NCBI RefSeq assembly: GCF_039614715.1
Contig: NZ_CP154857.1
Coordinates: forward strand, 1 to 64,000
Source: Microbacterium sp. AZCO
GTDB lineage: Bacteria > Actinomycetota > Actinomycetes > Actinomycetales > Microbacteriaceae
Direction of reading: 5' to 3'
Length of the DNA stretch: 64,000 nt
Positions within the stretch are counted from its first letter, which is position 1; each line of letters starts with the position of its first letter. The position numbers and the translations under genes are program-made. The notes below the pieces were generated by a model. It made no database searches and was not told where the DNA came from. It was given only the letters and a program-made list of their open reading frames with translations. Shown here one piece after another: positions 27,588 to 36,385 of this stretch.

Positions 27588-28898
27588 CTAGGGGCGCCCC
27601 ATGCCGTAGTACGTCCAGCCCGCGGCACGCCACGCTCCCGCATCCAGGCAGTTGCGTCCGTCGATCACGATCCGGCCCTTCGTCAGGGTCGCCGCGTACG
27701 CGGGGTCGAGCTCACGGCGGTACTCATCCCATTCCGTCACGACGACGACGGCGTCGGCGCCGGTGAGGGCCTCGTCGCGGTCGTGCACGTACGTCAGCTG
27801 CGGGTGGATGCGACGCGAGTTCTCGATCGCCTCGGGGTCCGTGACGGTCACGTCGGCGCCGAGCCCGCGAAGGCGCACCGCGACGTCGAGGGCGGGCGAG
27901 TCGCGGATGTCGTCCGAGTGCGGCTTGAAGGCGGCGCCGAGCACCGTGATCTTCTTGCCGTAGACACCGCCCTCGAGCGACGACACGACGAGCTGCACGG
28001 CCCGGTCACGACGACGCAGGTTGATCGCGTCGACCTCGCGGAGGAACGACACGGACTCTCCGCGGCCGAGCTCTTCGGCGCGGGCCGAGAAGGCGCGGAT
28101 GTCCTTGGGGAGGCATCCGCCCCCGAAGCCGATGCCGGCACCGAGGAAGCGGCGGCCGATCCGGGCGTCGTGGCCGATCGCGTCGGCGAGCTGAGTCACA
28201 TCGGCGCCCGTGACCTCCGCGATCTCGGCCATGGCGTTGATGAACGAGATCTTGGTGGCGAGGAACGCGTTGGCCGACACCTTCACGAGCTCGGCCGTCG
28301 CGTAGTCGGTGATGATGAAGGGCGTGTCGGTGGCGATCGCCGTGTGATAGACCTCGCGCAGCACGTCGGCGGCGCGCTCGCCCTCTTCGCCGGCCGGGAC
28401 GCCGGCCACCAGGCGATCAGGCGCGATGGTGTCCTGGACGGCCCAGCCCTCGCGCAGGAACTCCGGGTTCCAGACGAGCGTGGCGCCGGTGGGGGTGACT
28501 CGTTCCGCGAGGGTCGCCGCGGTGCCCACCGGCACAGTCGACTTGCCGGCCACGATGTCGCCGGGCTTCAGGTACGGGACGAGCCCGTCGACCGCCGCGT
28601 TGACGTAGGTGAGATCGGCCGCGTAGCCGTCCTTCTGCTGGGGCGTGCCGACCCCGATGAAGTGCACGGTGGCGTCGGCGGCAGCCGACAGGTCGGTGGT
28701 GAATCGGAGGCGGCCGGACGCGACCCCCTCCGTCAGGAGCTCGGGGAGTCCGGGCTCGAAGAAGGGTGCCTTGCCCTCGGCAAGCGCATCGATCTTGCGC
28801 TGGTCGACGTCGATTCCGACCACTTCGTGGCCGATCGATGCCATCGCCGCGGCGTGGACCGCTCCGAGGTAACCGCAGCCGATCACAGACAGACGCAT
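27588..28898 (-). CDS. ugd: UDP-glucose 6-dehydrogenase
   Basis: The enzyme oxidises UDP-glucose to UDP-glucuronate with two NAD+. The protein has 436 residues. The NAD site GCGYLG is at 7-12, and the catalytic Cys262 lies in GFGGGCLPKD. The C-terminal UDP-binding domain includes GAAFKPHSDDIRDSPA. AAGGAG lies 4 bp before the ATG. With galU at 46367 it supplies glucuronate for the polysaccharide cluster. Closely related UDP-sugar dehydrogenases cannot be fully excluded. Confidence 0.92.
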   Translation of the reverse strand: MRLSVIGCGYLGAVHAAAMASIGHEVVGIDVDQRKIDALAEGKAPFFEPGLPELLTEGVASGRLRFTTDLSAAADATVHFIGVGTPQQKDGYAADLTYVNAAVDGLVPYLKPGDIVAGKSTVPVGTAATLAERVTPTGATLVWNPEFLREGWAVQDTIAPDRLVAGVPAGEEGERAADVLREVYHTAIATDTPFIITDYATAELVKVSANAFLATKISFINAMAEIAEVTGADVTQLADAIGHDARIGRRFLGAGIGFGGGCLPKDIRAFSARAEELGRGESVSFLREVDAINLRRRDRAVQLVVSSLEGGVYGKKITVLGAAFKPHSDDIRDSPALDVAVRLRGLGADVTVTDPEAIENSRRIHPQLTYVHDRDEALTGADAVVVVTEWDEYRRELDPAYAATLTKGRIVIDGRNCLDAGAWRAAGWTYYGMGRP

Positions 28899-29028
28899 GG
28901 TGCTCCTTGAGGTTCTCCAGTGGTGCCGAGCCTCGTTGCCCGTGTTCGATGTTTCTTCCTACCAACCCGCTGTTACAGGCGGGTTACTTGCTCGTGCACA
29001 ACCGCCAATCGGCTTGGCCGGTTGCGCC

Positions 29029-29058
29029 GGGGTCGGGCGTGCCCGCACGCCCGACCCC
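29029..29058 (-). terminator. Terminator of the Tat-exported protein gene
   Basis: GGGGTCGGGCGT (29029-29040) pairs perfectly with ACGCCCGACCCC (29047-29058) over a 6-nt loop, just after the minus-strand stop at 29075. A second inverted pair AACCCGC/GCGGGTT (28964-28970, 28979-28985) lies between it and ugd. Confidence 0.75.
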
Positions 29059-29074
29059 GTCACACACTCGTGGA

Positions 29075-29995
29075 CTACCTGCCCGCCCACGCCTTGAAGG
29101 TCTTGAGCATGTCGTTGTTGACCCAGCTCGGGATCCAGTGACCCGTCGCCGTTCCGCCGCCGTCGTGCGTGATGTACGAGGTCTCGGTGGCGACCGGGGC
29201 GGCTTTGGTCAGCAGCGCGATCGCGTGCTCCTGCGGCGGCACGCGGGTGTCGGCAGGGTTGAACGACGCGCGGATGCGGCTGCCCGCCCACGCCGACTGC
29301 GGCAGGTTGGCCGCGTTCGTCGCCTGCACCGCAGCAGGGTCGTAGTTGTACGCGGGCCCGACGAGCGACGGCCCCTCCTGGAACGCGGCCCACATGTCGT
29401 AGACCGAGCTCGCGAGGTACATGCCCTGCTGCCGGGGCAGGAGGTTGTTGCCGAACGCCCAGCACATGAGCCCGCCGCCGCCCGAGTTGGACCGCGCGAA
29501 GCTGTAGTAGACGCGCCACAGCGAGTTGACGTAGGCGATCGCGTTCGTCTGCGCCTTCATGGCGGCGGCGTTGGCGAACGCCGTGGGACCGGCGTAGTCG
29601 GGGCAGATGCAGACCGCGCCTTCGTCGACAGCGGGCGTCGCGCCGTAGAAGAACGCGCTGCTCAGCGCCTCGTACGAGCTGTTGGTGGCGTGGTAGAACC
29701 AGATCACCGGAACCCAGTTGTACTTGCTCGGCGGCGACGAGTGGGGCACGAAGATGCGTGCCGGATCGCCCGCGATCGACACGTCGATGCTCTCGTAGAG
29801 CGTGCCCGCCTTCGTGACCTGGTTGCTCAGGCGGCTCGTCTCATACGGCAGCTTGGGCACCTTCGTGTAGTCCGCCGCCGAGGCGGGGATGGCTCCGCCC
29901 AGAACACCGGCGGCAGCGCCCGCTGCCACCGCTGCGCCGCCCGTCATGAAAGCTCTGCGGCTCACGCCGCGACGAGGGGATGATTCCGAACTCAC
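29075..29995 (-). CDS. Tat-exported alpha/beta-hydrolase-like protein
   Basis: The protein has 306 residues. A twin-arginine signal (SRRAFMTGG, Arg13-Arg14) and hydrophobic stretch end near ASA at about 38-40. The mature part has hydrolase-like strands (WVPVIWFYHATNSSYEAL; AVCICPDYAGPTAF) and a C-terminal HDGGGTATGHW with a possible catalytic His. At the expected nucleophile elbow, G-x-S-x-G is absent and the sequence reads CWAFGNNLLPRQQG. It may be a binding protein or an enzyme with a different nucleophile. It stands between the Wzz-like gene and ugd with its own terminator. The family call is tentative. Confidence 0.65.
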   Translation of the reverse strand: MSSESSPRRGVSRRAFMTGGAAVAAGAAAGVLGGAIPASAADYTKVPKLPYETSRLSNQVTKAGTLYESIDVSIAGDPARIFVPHSSPPSKYNWVPVIWFYHATNSSYEALSSAFFYGATPAVDEGAVCICPDYAGPTAFANAAAMKAQTNAIAYVNSLWRVYYSFARSNSGGGGLMCWAFGNNLLPRQQGMYLASSVYDMWAAFQEGPSLVGPAYNYDPAAVQATNAANLPQSAWAGSRIRASFNPADTRVPPQEHAIALLTKAAPVATETSYITHDGGGTATGHWIPSWVNNDMLKTFKAWAGR

Positions 29996-30195
29996 TGCTC
30001 CTCCATCTGCACCACTTCATGCAGTGCTCACTGCTCTCGGGTCTGCCATCGACCCTTGCGACCCGTCGGGGGGATGCCGGCGGGGATCGGTCGCCGCTTC
30101 CTCGTTTCCAGCATTCCGCTCCGCGGGGGAGAGGGCCGGAGACGACGACGGATGTTTACCCGGGCGACGTCAGAATTTACAGAACCGCCACATTC

Positions 30196-30237
30196 GGCGC
30201 CCGCTCCGCCGGCTGTCGTGCCGGCGGGGCGGGCGCC
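30196..30237 (-). terminator. Terminator of the Wzy-Wzz operon
   Basis: An 18-bp stem between 30196-30213 and 30220-30237 with one G-T pair and a 6-nt loop lies 8 bp after the Wzz-like stop. The arms include GGCGCCCGC and GCGGGCGCC. The remaining 200 bp up to 29996 hold no gene; an AATTTA (30174-30179, TAAATT on the minus strand) could be a -10 box for the Tat-protein gene. Confidence 0.8.
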
Positions 30238-30244
30238 CAGCGTG

Positions 30245-31501
30245 TCAGGCCTTCGTCGTCCAGATCACTCCCGCCACGTCGGCACCCGCCTCGGACAGAG
30301 ACTCGAGCGCGCGCGCGAGGTCCTCGTCGGTCGTCCTGCCGGCCGTCACGACGACGAGCGTCCGACCGCCGAGACGCGCGAGCGTCGTGGCGTCGGCGGA
30401 CTCGTCGGTCGCGGGCGCCGTGATGATGACGGTGCCGGTGCCGTTGGTGAGGCTGCCGAGGAGCGAGGGCGTCGACGTGCTCGCGAAGAGATCGTGGGAC
30501 GTCTCGGTGCGCGTGCCGGCACCCACGAGGGCGAGGTTCTCCACCGATGCCGTCTCGACGATCTCGGCCGGCTTGGCGGCGCCCGCGAGGTAGTCGGTGA
30601 GGCCCGGCGAGGCATCCGCTCCGTCCGATTCGGTCGAGAGGAGGAGCGTCTCCTCGCCCGTCACGGCGAACGAGGCCGCGAGCGGTGCGCCGACCCGCTT
30701 GGCAGCGATGCCGTTCCCCGCCGACGTGAGCAGCCACGTCGCGCGACCGGACGCGCGCGACAGGAGCGAGGCCCGGAGTGCCGCGATGTCGCGCTGCACG
30801 GGCACGCCCTTCTTGCCGCGCGTGAACGCCACCGTGCCGACGATCGGGGCGTCGGTGATCTCGCGGACCCGCTTGAGGTCGTACAGTCGGCGGTCACGGC
30901 TGACCAGGACGCCGAGGAAGACGGCGGCGGCGAAGATGCCGACGGCGAGCGCGATGAGCAGGTTCACGACGAGACTCGGGCTGGCGGGGCTGGTCGGCGG
31001 AACCGCCGGCACGAGCGTCGTGAGCGTGTAGGTGTAGGTCGGCGCCTGGGGGTTCGCCGGGTCGAGGACGATCGGATCGGCGGCCGCCCGCACGTTGAGC
31101 TGCTTGACGATGCCGTTCGCGACGGCCGCGGCCTCGTCCGCGTCGTCGAGCGTCACCGTCACGACCAGGACGGTGGAGGTGGCCGCCGCGGTCGTGCCCG
31201 CGGCCACCGTCTCGACCGTCAGGTCGGGGTCGCCGAGCTCGGCGATCACGGGGGCGAGGATCGTGTCGGTCGGGACGAGCTCCGCGTCGACCGCGGCGCG
31301 CTGGGCGGCGAGGCTCGCCGCCTGCAGCTGGCTCTGGATGGAGCCGCTGGCATCGAGCGAGTACATCACGCGGGTGTCCGCGGCGTACTGCTTCGGGGTG
31401 GCGGCGGTCGCCATCCAGCCCGCGGCGAGGGCGACGAGCAGGATCAGGACGACCCACCACCAAGAGCGTCGGAAGACGCGGCCGAGTGCGATCAGGTTCA
31501 T
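30245..31501 (-). CDS. Wzz-like chain-length protein with degenerate BY-kinase domain
   Basis: The protein has 418 residues. A short cytoplasmic start and first helix (13-33) open a Wzz domain (about 34-205) with a Pro-rich second helix region (VPPTSPASPSLVVNLLIALAVG). A cytoplasmic domain like CapB/BY-kinase follows (about 245-418; TWLLTSAGNG...). The Walker A lysine motif is replaced by SAGNGIAAKRVG, so ATP binding is doubtful, although the C-terminal LVVVTAGRTTDEDL segment keeps the fold pattern. It controls polysaccharide length by family inference. It overlaps the Wzy-like gene by 4 bp. Confidence 0.85.
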   Translation of the reverse strand: MNLIALGRVFRRSWWWVVLILLVALAAGWMATAATPKQYAADTRVMYSLDASGSIQSQLQAASLAAQRAAVDAELVPTDTILAPVIAELGDPDLTVETVAAGTTAAATSTVLVVTVTLDDADEAAAVANGIVKQLNVRAAADPIVLDPANPQAPTYTYTLTTLVPAVPPTSPASPSLVVNLLIALAVGIFAAAVFLGVLVSRDRRLYDLKRVREITDAPIVGTVAFTRGKKGVPVQRDIAALRASLLSRASGRATWLLTSAGNGIAAKRVGAPLAASFAVTGEETLLLSTESDGADASPGLTDYLAGAAKPAEIVETASVENLALVGAGTRTETSHDLFASTSTPSLLGSLTNGTGTVIITAPATDESADATTLARLGGRTLVVVTAGRTTDEDLARALESLSEAGADVAGVIWTTKA

Positions 31502-33162
31502 GGTGCCTCTCCTGGGTTGGTTCTCGGGTTCCTTCGCCCTGCGCCACGGGTCGTGGCGCCGACGAGAGCGTTGGGCTCCTCGGCCGGTGCGATCGATTCC
31601 TCGGCATCGAGGAGCGACCGGTCGGCGGGGCTCAGCGCGGTCGGCGTCGTGACGCGGGCGCTGGGGGTGGAGCGGGATGGAGCAGGCACCGGCGGCGGGA
31701 AGTGGAGCGATCCCGCGCGCAGGTCGGAGCGGATCGAAGCGATGATGCCGGGTGCTGCGAAGAGGAAGAGGTACGACGGGGGCGAGCTGAACGCCGGGGC
31801 GGCGACCGAGTCGAGCATGATGAGCACGAACCAGCAGATGCCGCTGAGCCGGATCCATCGGATGATGCTCGGCTCGTTCGGGGCGACCTTGACGAACAGG
31901 ACGCGCACAGCCAGGATCGCGCCGATCGCGAACGCGATGGTGCCGAGCCATCCGGTCTCGCCGAGGAGGGCGGGCCACTGGGTGTCGTTGAGGAACTTCC
32001 CCATGCCCAGGCCGCTGCCGATTCCGTAGATGTACTGGAATCCGAGGCGGATGTACTCCGGGCTGTAGTAGTCGGCGGCCGTGGCGCTGCCGTACCGGCC
32101 GAATCCGACGCCGAGCGGGAAGTGCCCCGCCGCGATCTCGAAGCCGCCGGCCGTCAGGCGCGAGCGCGCCGAGACGGCGCCTTCGCCGTAGTAGAGGTCG
32201 ACGTCGCCGAAGACATACAGGAAGAGGCCTGGCCCGATGAGGGCGAGGGCGGCAGGGATGACACCCGCGATCACGAGGAGGAGGAGCGGCCGCCCCGCGC
32301 GCAGCACGAGTCCCGTCGAGACCACGAGGAGGCCGACGAGCGACTTCACGCGGAAGGTCACGAGCGACAGCCCCGCGAGGAGGAAGGCGACGACGTACCC
32401 GTACCAGCTCGATCGCACGAAGAACTGGTAGACGAGGATGGATGCCGCCATGATGACCGCCATGCGGCCGAAGGCGGCCGGCTGGCGGAAGGGCCCGATG
32501 AGCGCCGGGATGCCGGCGGTGAACTGCACGGCGGAGCCGCCGAGGAGGGCCGTCCACGGCCGCGGGATCGCGAGGTTCACGAGGCCCGTGACGATGAGGA
32601 CGATCGCGAGGATGAAGCCCGCGCGCGCGAGGCTGCCCAGGTCCTTGACGCTCCAGTGCACCTGCGCGACCGCGATCGCGAAGACGAAGCACTTCGCGAG
32701 CAGCGTCGCGCCCTGGAGCGCGATGCTCGCGGGCGTGCCGTAGAGCACGGCCCCCAGCGCTCCCGTGAAGAGGAACAGGGCGAACCACCCCGTGCCCGGG
32801 AGCCACACGAGCGACTTCTCCGTGACGAGTCGCTTCGCGGCGAGGGCCGCGCACGTGCCGAAGATGAGCGCCTCGTCGGCGAGACCGCCGACGCTTCCGA
32901 GGGCGGCGCCGAGCTGCGGCGCGAGCAGGGCGCCCACGAGGGTGACGCCGAGCGCCGCCTTCGGCATCGCCCACGCGAACGCGAAGTATCCGATCCCCCC
33001 GACCACGAGCATCAGCACGAGCGGAGCCCGTACACCGACGACGGCCGCGATCGCGACGGCGACGAGGAGCGCGGTGTAGCCGAGCGCGCTCCGGACCGCT
33101 CGCCCGACGCCGCCCCGCCGAGGGCGGGGGGCGGTCGCGAAGAGGCCTTCAGAGTGGAGCAC
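31498..33162 (-). CDS. Wzy-like O-antigen polymerase/ligase family protein
   Basis: The protein has 554 residues and about 12 membrane helices. A large extracytoplasmic loop (about 320-385) precedes the family GETGWLG-type segment (LLGETGWLGTIAFAIG). About 75 hydrophilic C-terminal residues are Pro/Ala/Arg rich. It is the likely polymerase or ligase of the cluster. It starts at GTG 33162 with GGAGG four bases upstream, and a TATAGC (33191-33196, minus) could be its -10 box. The downstream Wzz gene overlaps by 4 bp. Confidence 0.85.
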   Translation of the reverse strand: MLHSEGLFATAPRPRRGGVGRAVRSALGYTALLVAVAIAAVVGVRAPLVLMLVVGGIGYFAFAWAMPKAALGVTLVGALLAPQLGAALGSVGGLADEALIFGTCAALAAKRLVTEKSLVWLPGTGWFALFLFTGALGAVLYGTPASIALQGATLLAKCFVFAIAVAQVHWSVKDLGSLARAGFILAIVLIVTGLVNLAIPRPWTALLGGSAVQFTAGIPALIGPFRQPAAFGRMAVIMAASILVYQFFVRSSWYGYVVAFLLAGLSLVTFRVKSLVGLLVVSTGLVLRAGRPLLLLVIAGVIPAALALIGPGLFLYVFGDVDLYYGEGAVSARSRLTAGGFEIAAGHFPLGVGFGRYGSATAADYYSPEYIRLGFQYIYGIGSGLGMGKFLNDTQWPALLGETGWLGTIAFAIGAILAVRVLFVKVAPNEPSIIRWIRLSGICWFVLIMLDSVAAPAFSSPPSYLFLFAAPGIIASIRSDLRAGSLHFPPPVPAPSRSTPSARVTTPTALSPADRSLLDAEESIAPAEEPNALVGATTRGAGRRNPRTNPGEAP

Positions 33163-33253
33163 TTATCCTCCGAGGATCGGTGAGCGCCATGCTATAGAGC
33201 GCGTGTTACGGGGGTACTACGGGCAGGGAACGCCCGGTCAACCGAGCAATCGG

Positions 33254-35326
33254 TCAGGTCAGCGTGCTCAGCCACAGCTGCTCGACCTTGGGGTAGACGG
33301 CGCTCGCCGAGAACTCCGACGAGAACCGGTCGTACCCGGCGGCCGAGACGTTCGACAGCTCGTCGGCGTCGTCCATCAGCGCCCGGAGGGCGGCCGCGAG
33401 CTCGTCCGGATCGCCGGGGGTGACGAGCACGCCCGCCCCGTCGCCCAGAACGCTCGGGATGCCGCCGACCGGCGTCGAGATGACCGCGTTGCGGCGCGCC
33501 AGCGCCTCGAGCACGAACATCGGCATCGCCTCGTCGCGCGAGGGGAGCACGGCGATCGTCGAGCGCTCGAGGAGCGACATGAGCTCCGCGTGCTCGAGGG
33601 CGCCCTGCTTGCGCACGCCGTCGGGCAGATCCGTCACGAGGTCGGACTCGATGACCGGGCCGGCGATGTGCAGCTCCCAGCCGTCCTCGGGCTCGGCGCG
33701 CTTCCACGCCTCGACGAGCACGTCGACGCCCTTGCGCCGCGTGACGCCGCCGCCGAAGACCACCAGCCGCTCCTTGGCGCGCTCGCGCCCCTCGGGCACG
33801 GCGTTGGGGACGAGCTCGACGCGCGCGGAGGGGAGGAGGCCGAGGACGGCATCCTTCGTCTCCTCGCTGAGCGAGACGACGACGTCCGCCGACCCGAGCG
33901 TCTTGCGGACGAGGTCGGGGGACTCCTGCGCGAAGTCGACGAAGCTGCTGCCGTGGAGGTGCGCGACCGTCGGGTAGCCCAGGCTCCGCGCCGTGCGGAG
34001 GATGAGGCCCTCCCGCACGAAGGAGCCCTTCTGCGACAGGTGCACCGCGACGACCGTGCGATCGCGGCGGCCGAGGAACGGGGTGCGCGCGAGAGCCGAG
34101 CCGAAGAGCGCGTACGCCCCCGGGCCCTGCGAGCCGTTGCGGCTCACGAGCAGGCGCTGGCGCACGGTGCCGAAGGGCCACGAGAGGTAGGCGTTGACGA
34201 CCTGCGTCATGCCGCCGGCGATCTCGCCCTTGCGGCCCACGTGCCAGACGGTGGGCTGGACGGTGACGGGCGTCGGCGCGAGGTCGGGCCGGAGGAGGCC
34301 CGCGACGCGCGTCCGCACGGAGTCGAGACGCACCCGGGCCTCGGCGAGGGCGCCCTGGACGCGCGGCCAGCCGTCGGCCGCTTCGGCGAGCGTTTCGCGA
34401 ATGACGCCCTCGCCCAGGCCACGCGTGGGGATCGAGACGCCCTCGATGCCGGCGGCGGCGAAGTGCCGATCGATCTTGTCGCTGTCGTCGACGAGCGGCG
34501 CCACGGGCGCGGCGCCCTCGGTGACCGCCGTGATGAGCACGTGCAGCCGGTCGCTCACGGCGAGGCTCGTGCAGCGGTACAGATCGCGCAGCTCCGCCTC
34601 GTGACGCTCGTGGTCGTCGCCCGACCACGCGTGGTAGCGGCCGCCGAGGCGCTCGGCGAGCACCTTCGAGCGCTCGGCATCCCGTTCCACCTGCACGACC
34701 GACACGATCTCGAGCTCGCGCTCGTCGGCGAACGACCGGACCGCGGAGAACCAGGCGTCGGACGGGAGCGGACGGTCGCTGCGCATCGAGACGATGAGGA
34801 GCGGACGCTCGCCGTCGCCGCGCGGCTCCGCCTCGCCCTCGCCGAACGCGAGGTCCGGCATGACCTCGCCGCGACCGAGGAACGCCGCCGTGCGGGCGTC
34901 GCGCCACGCGATGAGGTCGGTCATCGCGAGCGACGGCTGCATGAGCAGCTTCGGGATGCGCTCGAACCCGCGCGCCCCCGCGCCGACCCGCAGGACGGGT
35001 TTGCGGCGCAGCTTGAGTGCCGCGAGGAGGGGGAGGGTCGAGATGTGCTCCTTGAGGCCCGCGAACGTGATCTGGATCTCGCCGGGCTTGAAGACGTAGG
35101 CGGCGTCGCCGCGCACGGCGTCCTTGAGCGCCGAGCGGTACCACGCCGTGAAGCTGCGGTACACGACGTGCTCGGGGCCGACGAGGGACTCCGCGTAGCC
35201 CTCGCGGGCGTTGCCCACGAAGACGTGCAGCCGGCCGAGCGGCTCGAGCCAGCGGAGCAGCTGGCGGCGCAGGATGATGTCGCCGATGTTGTCGTACTGG
35301 CCGATGCCGGGGACGTAGATCTCCAT
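33254..35326 (-). CDS. Fused polysaccharide pyruvyltransferase and GT4 glycosyltransferase
   Basis: One uninterrupted 690-residue frame. Residues 1 to about 345 resemble polysaccharide pyruvyltransferases (GIGQYDNIGDIILRRQLL; VSDRLHVLI), which add ketal pyruvate. After a short linker at about 345-375, a GT-B GT4 glycosyltransferase follows (VWHVGRKGEIAGGMTQVV; HLHGSSF; PSRDEAMPMFVLEALA). The two activities may act on the same repeat unit. The ATG at 35326 overlaps the preceding gene stop (ATGA). No stop or obvious internal ribosome binding site splits the frame. Confidence 0.85.
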   Translation of the reverse strand: MEIYVPGIGQYDNIGDIILRRQLLRWLEPLGRLHVFVGNAREGYAESLVGPEHVVYRSFTAWYRSALKDAVRGDAAYVFKPGEIQITFAGLKEHISTLPLLAALKLRRKPVLRVGAGARGFERIPKLLMQPSLAMTDLIAWRDARTAAFLGRGEVMPDLAFGEGEAEPRGDGERPLLIVSMRSDRPLPSDAWFSAVRSFADERELEIVSVVQVERDAERSKVLAERLGGRYHAWSGDDHERHEAELRDLYRCTSLAVSDRLHVLITAVTEGAAPVAPLVDDSDKIDRHFAAAGIEGVSIPTRGLGEGVIRETLAEAADGWPRVQGALAEARVRLDSVRTRVAGLLRPDLAPTPVTVQPTVWHVGRKGEIAGGMTQVVNAYLSWPFGTVRQRLLVSRNGSQGPGAYALFGSALARTPFLGRRDRTVVAVHLSQKGSFVREGLILRTARSLGYPTVAHLHGSSFVDFAQESPDLVRKTLGSADVVVSLSEETKDAVLGLLPSARVELVPNAVPEGRERAKERLVVFGGGVTRRKGVDVLVEAWKRAEPEDGWELHIAGPVIESDLVTDLPDGVRKQGALEHAELMSLLERSTIAVLPSRDEAMPMFVLEALARRNAVISTPVGGIPSVLGDGAGVLVTPGDPDELAAALRALMDDADELSNVSAAGYDRFSSEFSASAVYPKVEQLWLSTLT

Positions 35327-36327
35327 CAGGAAAGGCCCTTCCCCTGGCCGGCGAGCTCGGGCGCGCCGTCGCTGTCGGTGAGGATCGCGTGGGTCGCGGC
35401 ATCCCGGAGCAGATCGGCCGTGAGGCCCTCGACCTCGACTGCCGAGCCGATGCCGGTCTCGCGGAGGAGGGCTGCGATCTGCTCCTGGTGGTCGTCGACG
35501 TGCTCCTTGCGCGCCGAGCGCCGCACGACGGCCACGGGGTAGATGCCCATCTCGAGGAGGCCGAGGATCGTCCCGACGCCCGAGTGCGTGATGACGACGT
35601 CGGCCTCGCGAGCGGTGCGGTCGAAGTCGGCGGCATCCATCTGGGCGACCGCGCGGCCTGGCAGAGCGTCGTCGCGGGTCGTGTAGCCGAGCTGCCACGT
35701 CGTCTCGGGCCCCGCGAGTCCCGATGCGAGCACCGCGTCGACAAGGGAGTCGAAGCGGTAGCCCTCGATCGTGCCGAGCGTCACGAAGATCTTGAGCGGA
35801 CGCGCCGGGTCGACCTCGCGGGTCGTCGTCGTGAAGGTCTCGAGCACGCTCGGGTGCACGCCCCAGCGGCCGTGCGCCCACGAGCGGTGCTGCGAGCGCA
35901 TCTCGGTGCCGCGCAGGCCGTAGAGGATGCGTCCGCTGAGCGACGGCCCCTGCACGCGCGACACGCTCTCGATGTAGAGGGTCGGGATGCCGCTCATCCG
36001 CGCCGCGGGAAGCGCGGCGAGTGCGAGCGCGGCGCCGGTGCTGACGGCCGCCTCGAAGCCCTCCTCCGCCAGCGCGCGGCGGATGAGCCGGAACGCCTCG
36101 CCCGTCGACTTCCAGTCGCGCGGCCGGATGTAGGGCACCATGAGCGTGCGCCGCCCGGCCAGGAGCGACCGCGTCTGCGGTGAGTCGAAGCTGATCCACA
36201 GCGAATCGTCGGTCGCGCCGAGTCCCGGCGCGAGGCGCACGAGTTGGGCGATGTGTCCTCCCGTCGAAGCGGCGAGGAGAAGCTTGCGGGGTGTGTCGGC
36301 GTCGAGCGGGGGCAGTGTGCTGCTCAT
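35326..36327 (-). CDS. Alg14-Alg13-like fused glycosyltransferase
   Basis: The protein has 333 residues. The N-terminal half resembles Alg14/EpsE-like membrane-associated proteins (KLLLAASTGGHIAQLVRL; STGAALALAALPAARMSGIPTLYIES in blocks). The C-terminal half resembles Alg13/GT28 (LKIFVTLGTIEGYRFDSL; DVVITHSGVGTILGLLEMG). In eukaryotes these are two subunits adding the second GlcNAc to dolichol; bacterial pairs make early linkages in capsule units. The role here is a cytoplasmic transferase on the lipid-linked intermediate. It follows the esterase gene by 58 bp. Confidence 0.88.
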   Translation of the reverse strand: MSSTLPPLDADTPRKLLLAASTGGHIAQLVRLAPGLGATDDSLWISFDSPQTRSLLAGRRTLMVPYIRPRDWKSTGEAFRLIRRALAEEGFEAAVSTGAALALAALPAARMSGIPTLYIESVSRVQGPSLSGRILYGLRGTEMRSQHRSWAHGRWGVHPSVLETFTTTTREVDPARPLKIFVTLGTIEGYRFDSLVDAVLASGLAGPETTWQLGYTTRDDALPGRAVAQMDAADFDRTAREADVVITHSGVGTILGLLEMGIYPVAVVRRSARKEHVDDHQEQIAALLRETGIGSAVEVEGLTADLLRDAATHAILTDSDGAPELAGQGKGLS

Positions 36328-36385
36328 CGTTTCCTCCCGGTGTCGGTCAGTCAGTGGTCGTGGTCTCGGCTCTGCCGCTGCCCCA

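Noticed and set aside
31486..33183. Plus-strand frame opposite the Wzy-like gene
   Set aside because: It is an antisense shadow with Arg/Glu/Asp repeats and no start signal; the minus-strand protein has coherent membrane helices.
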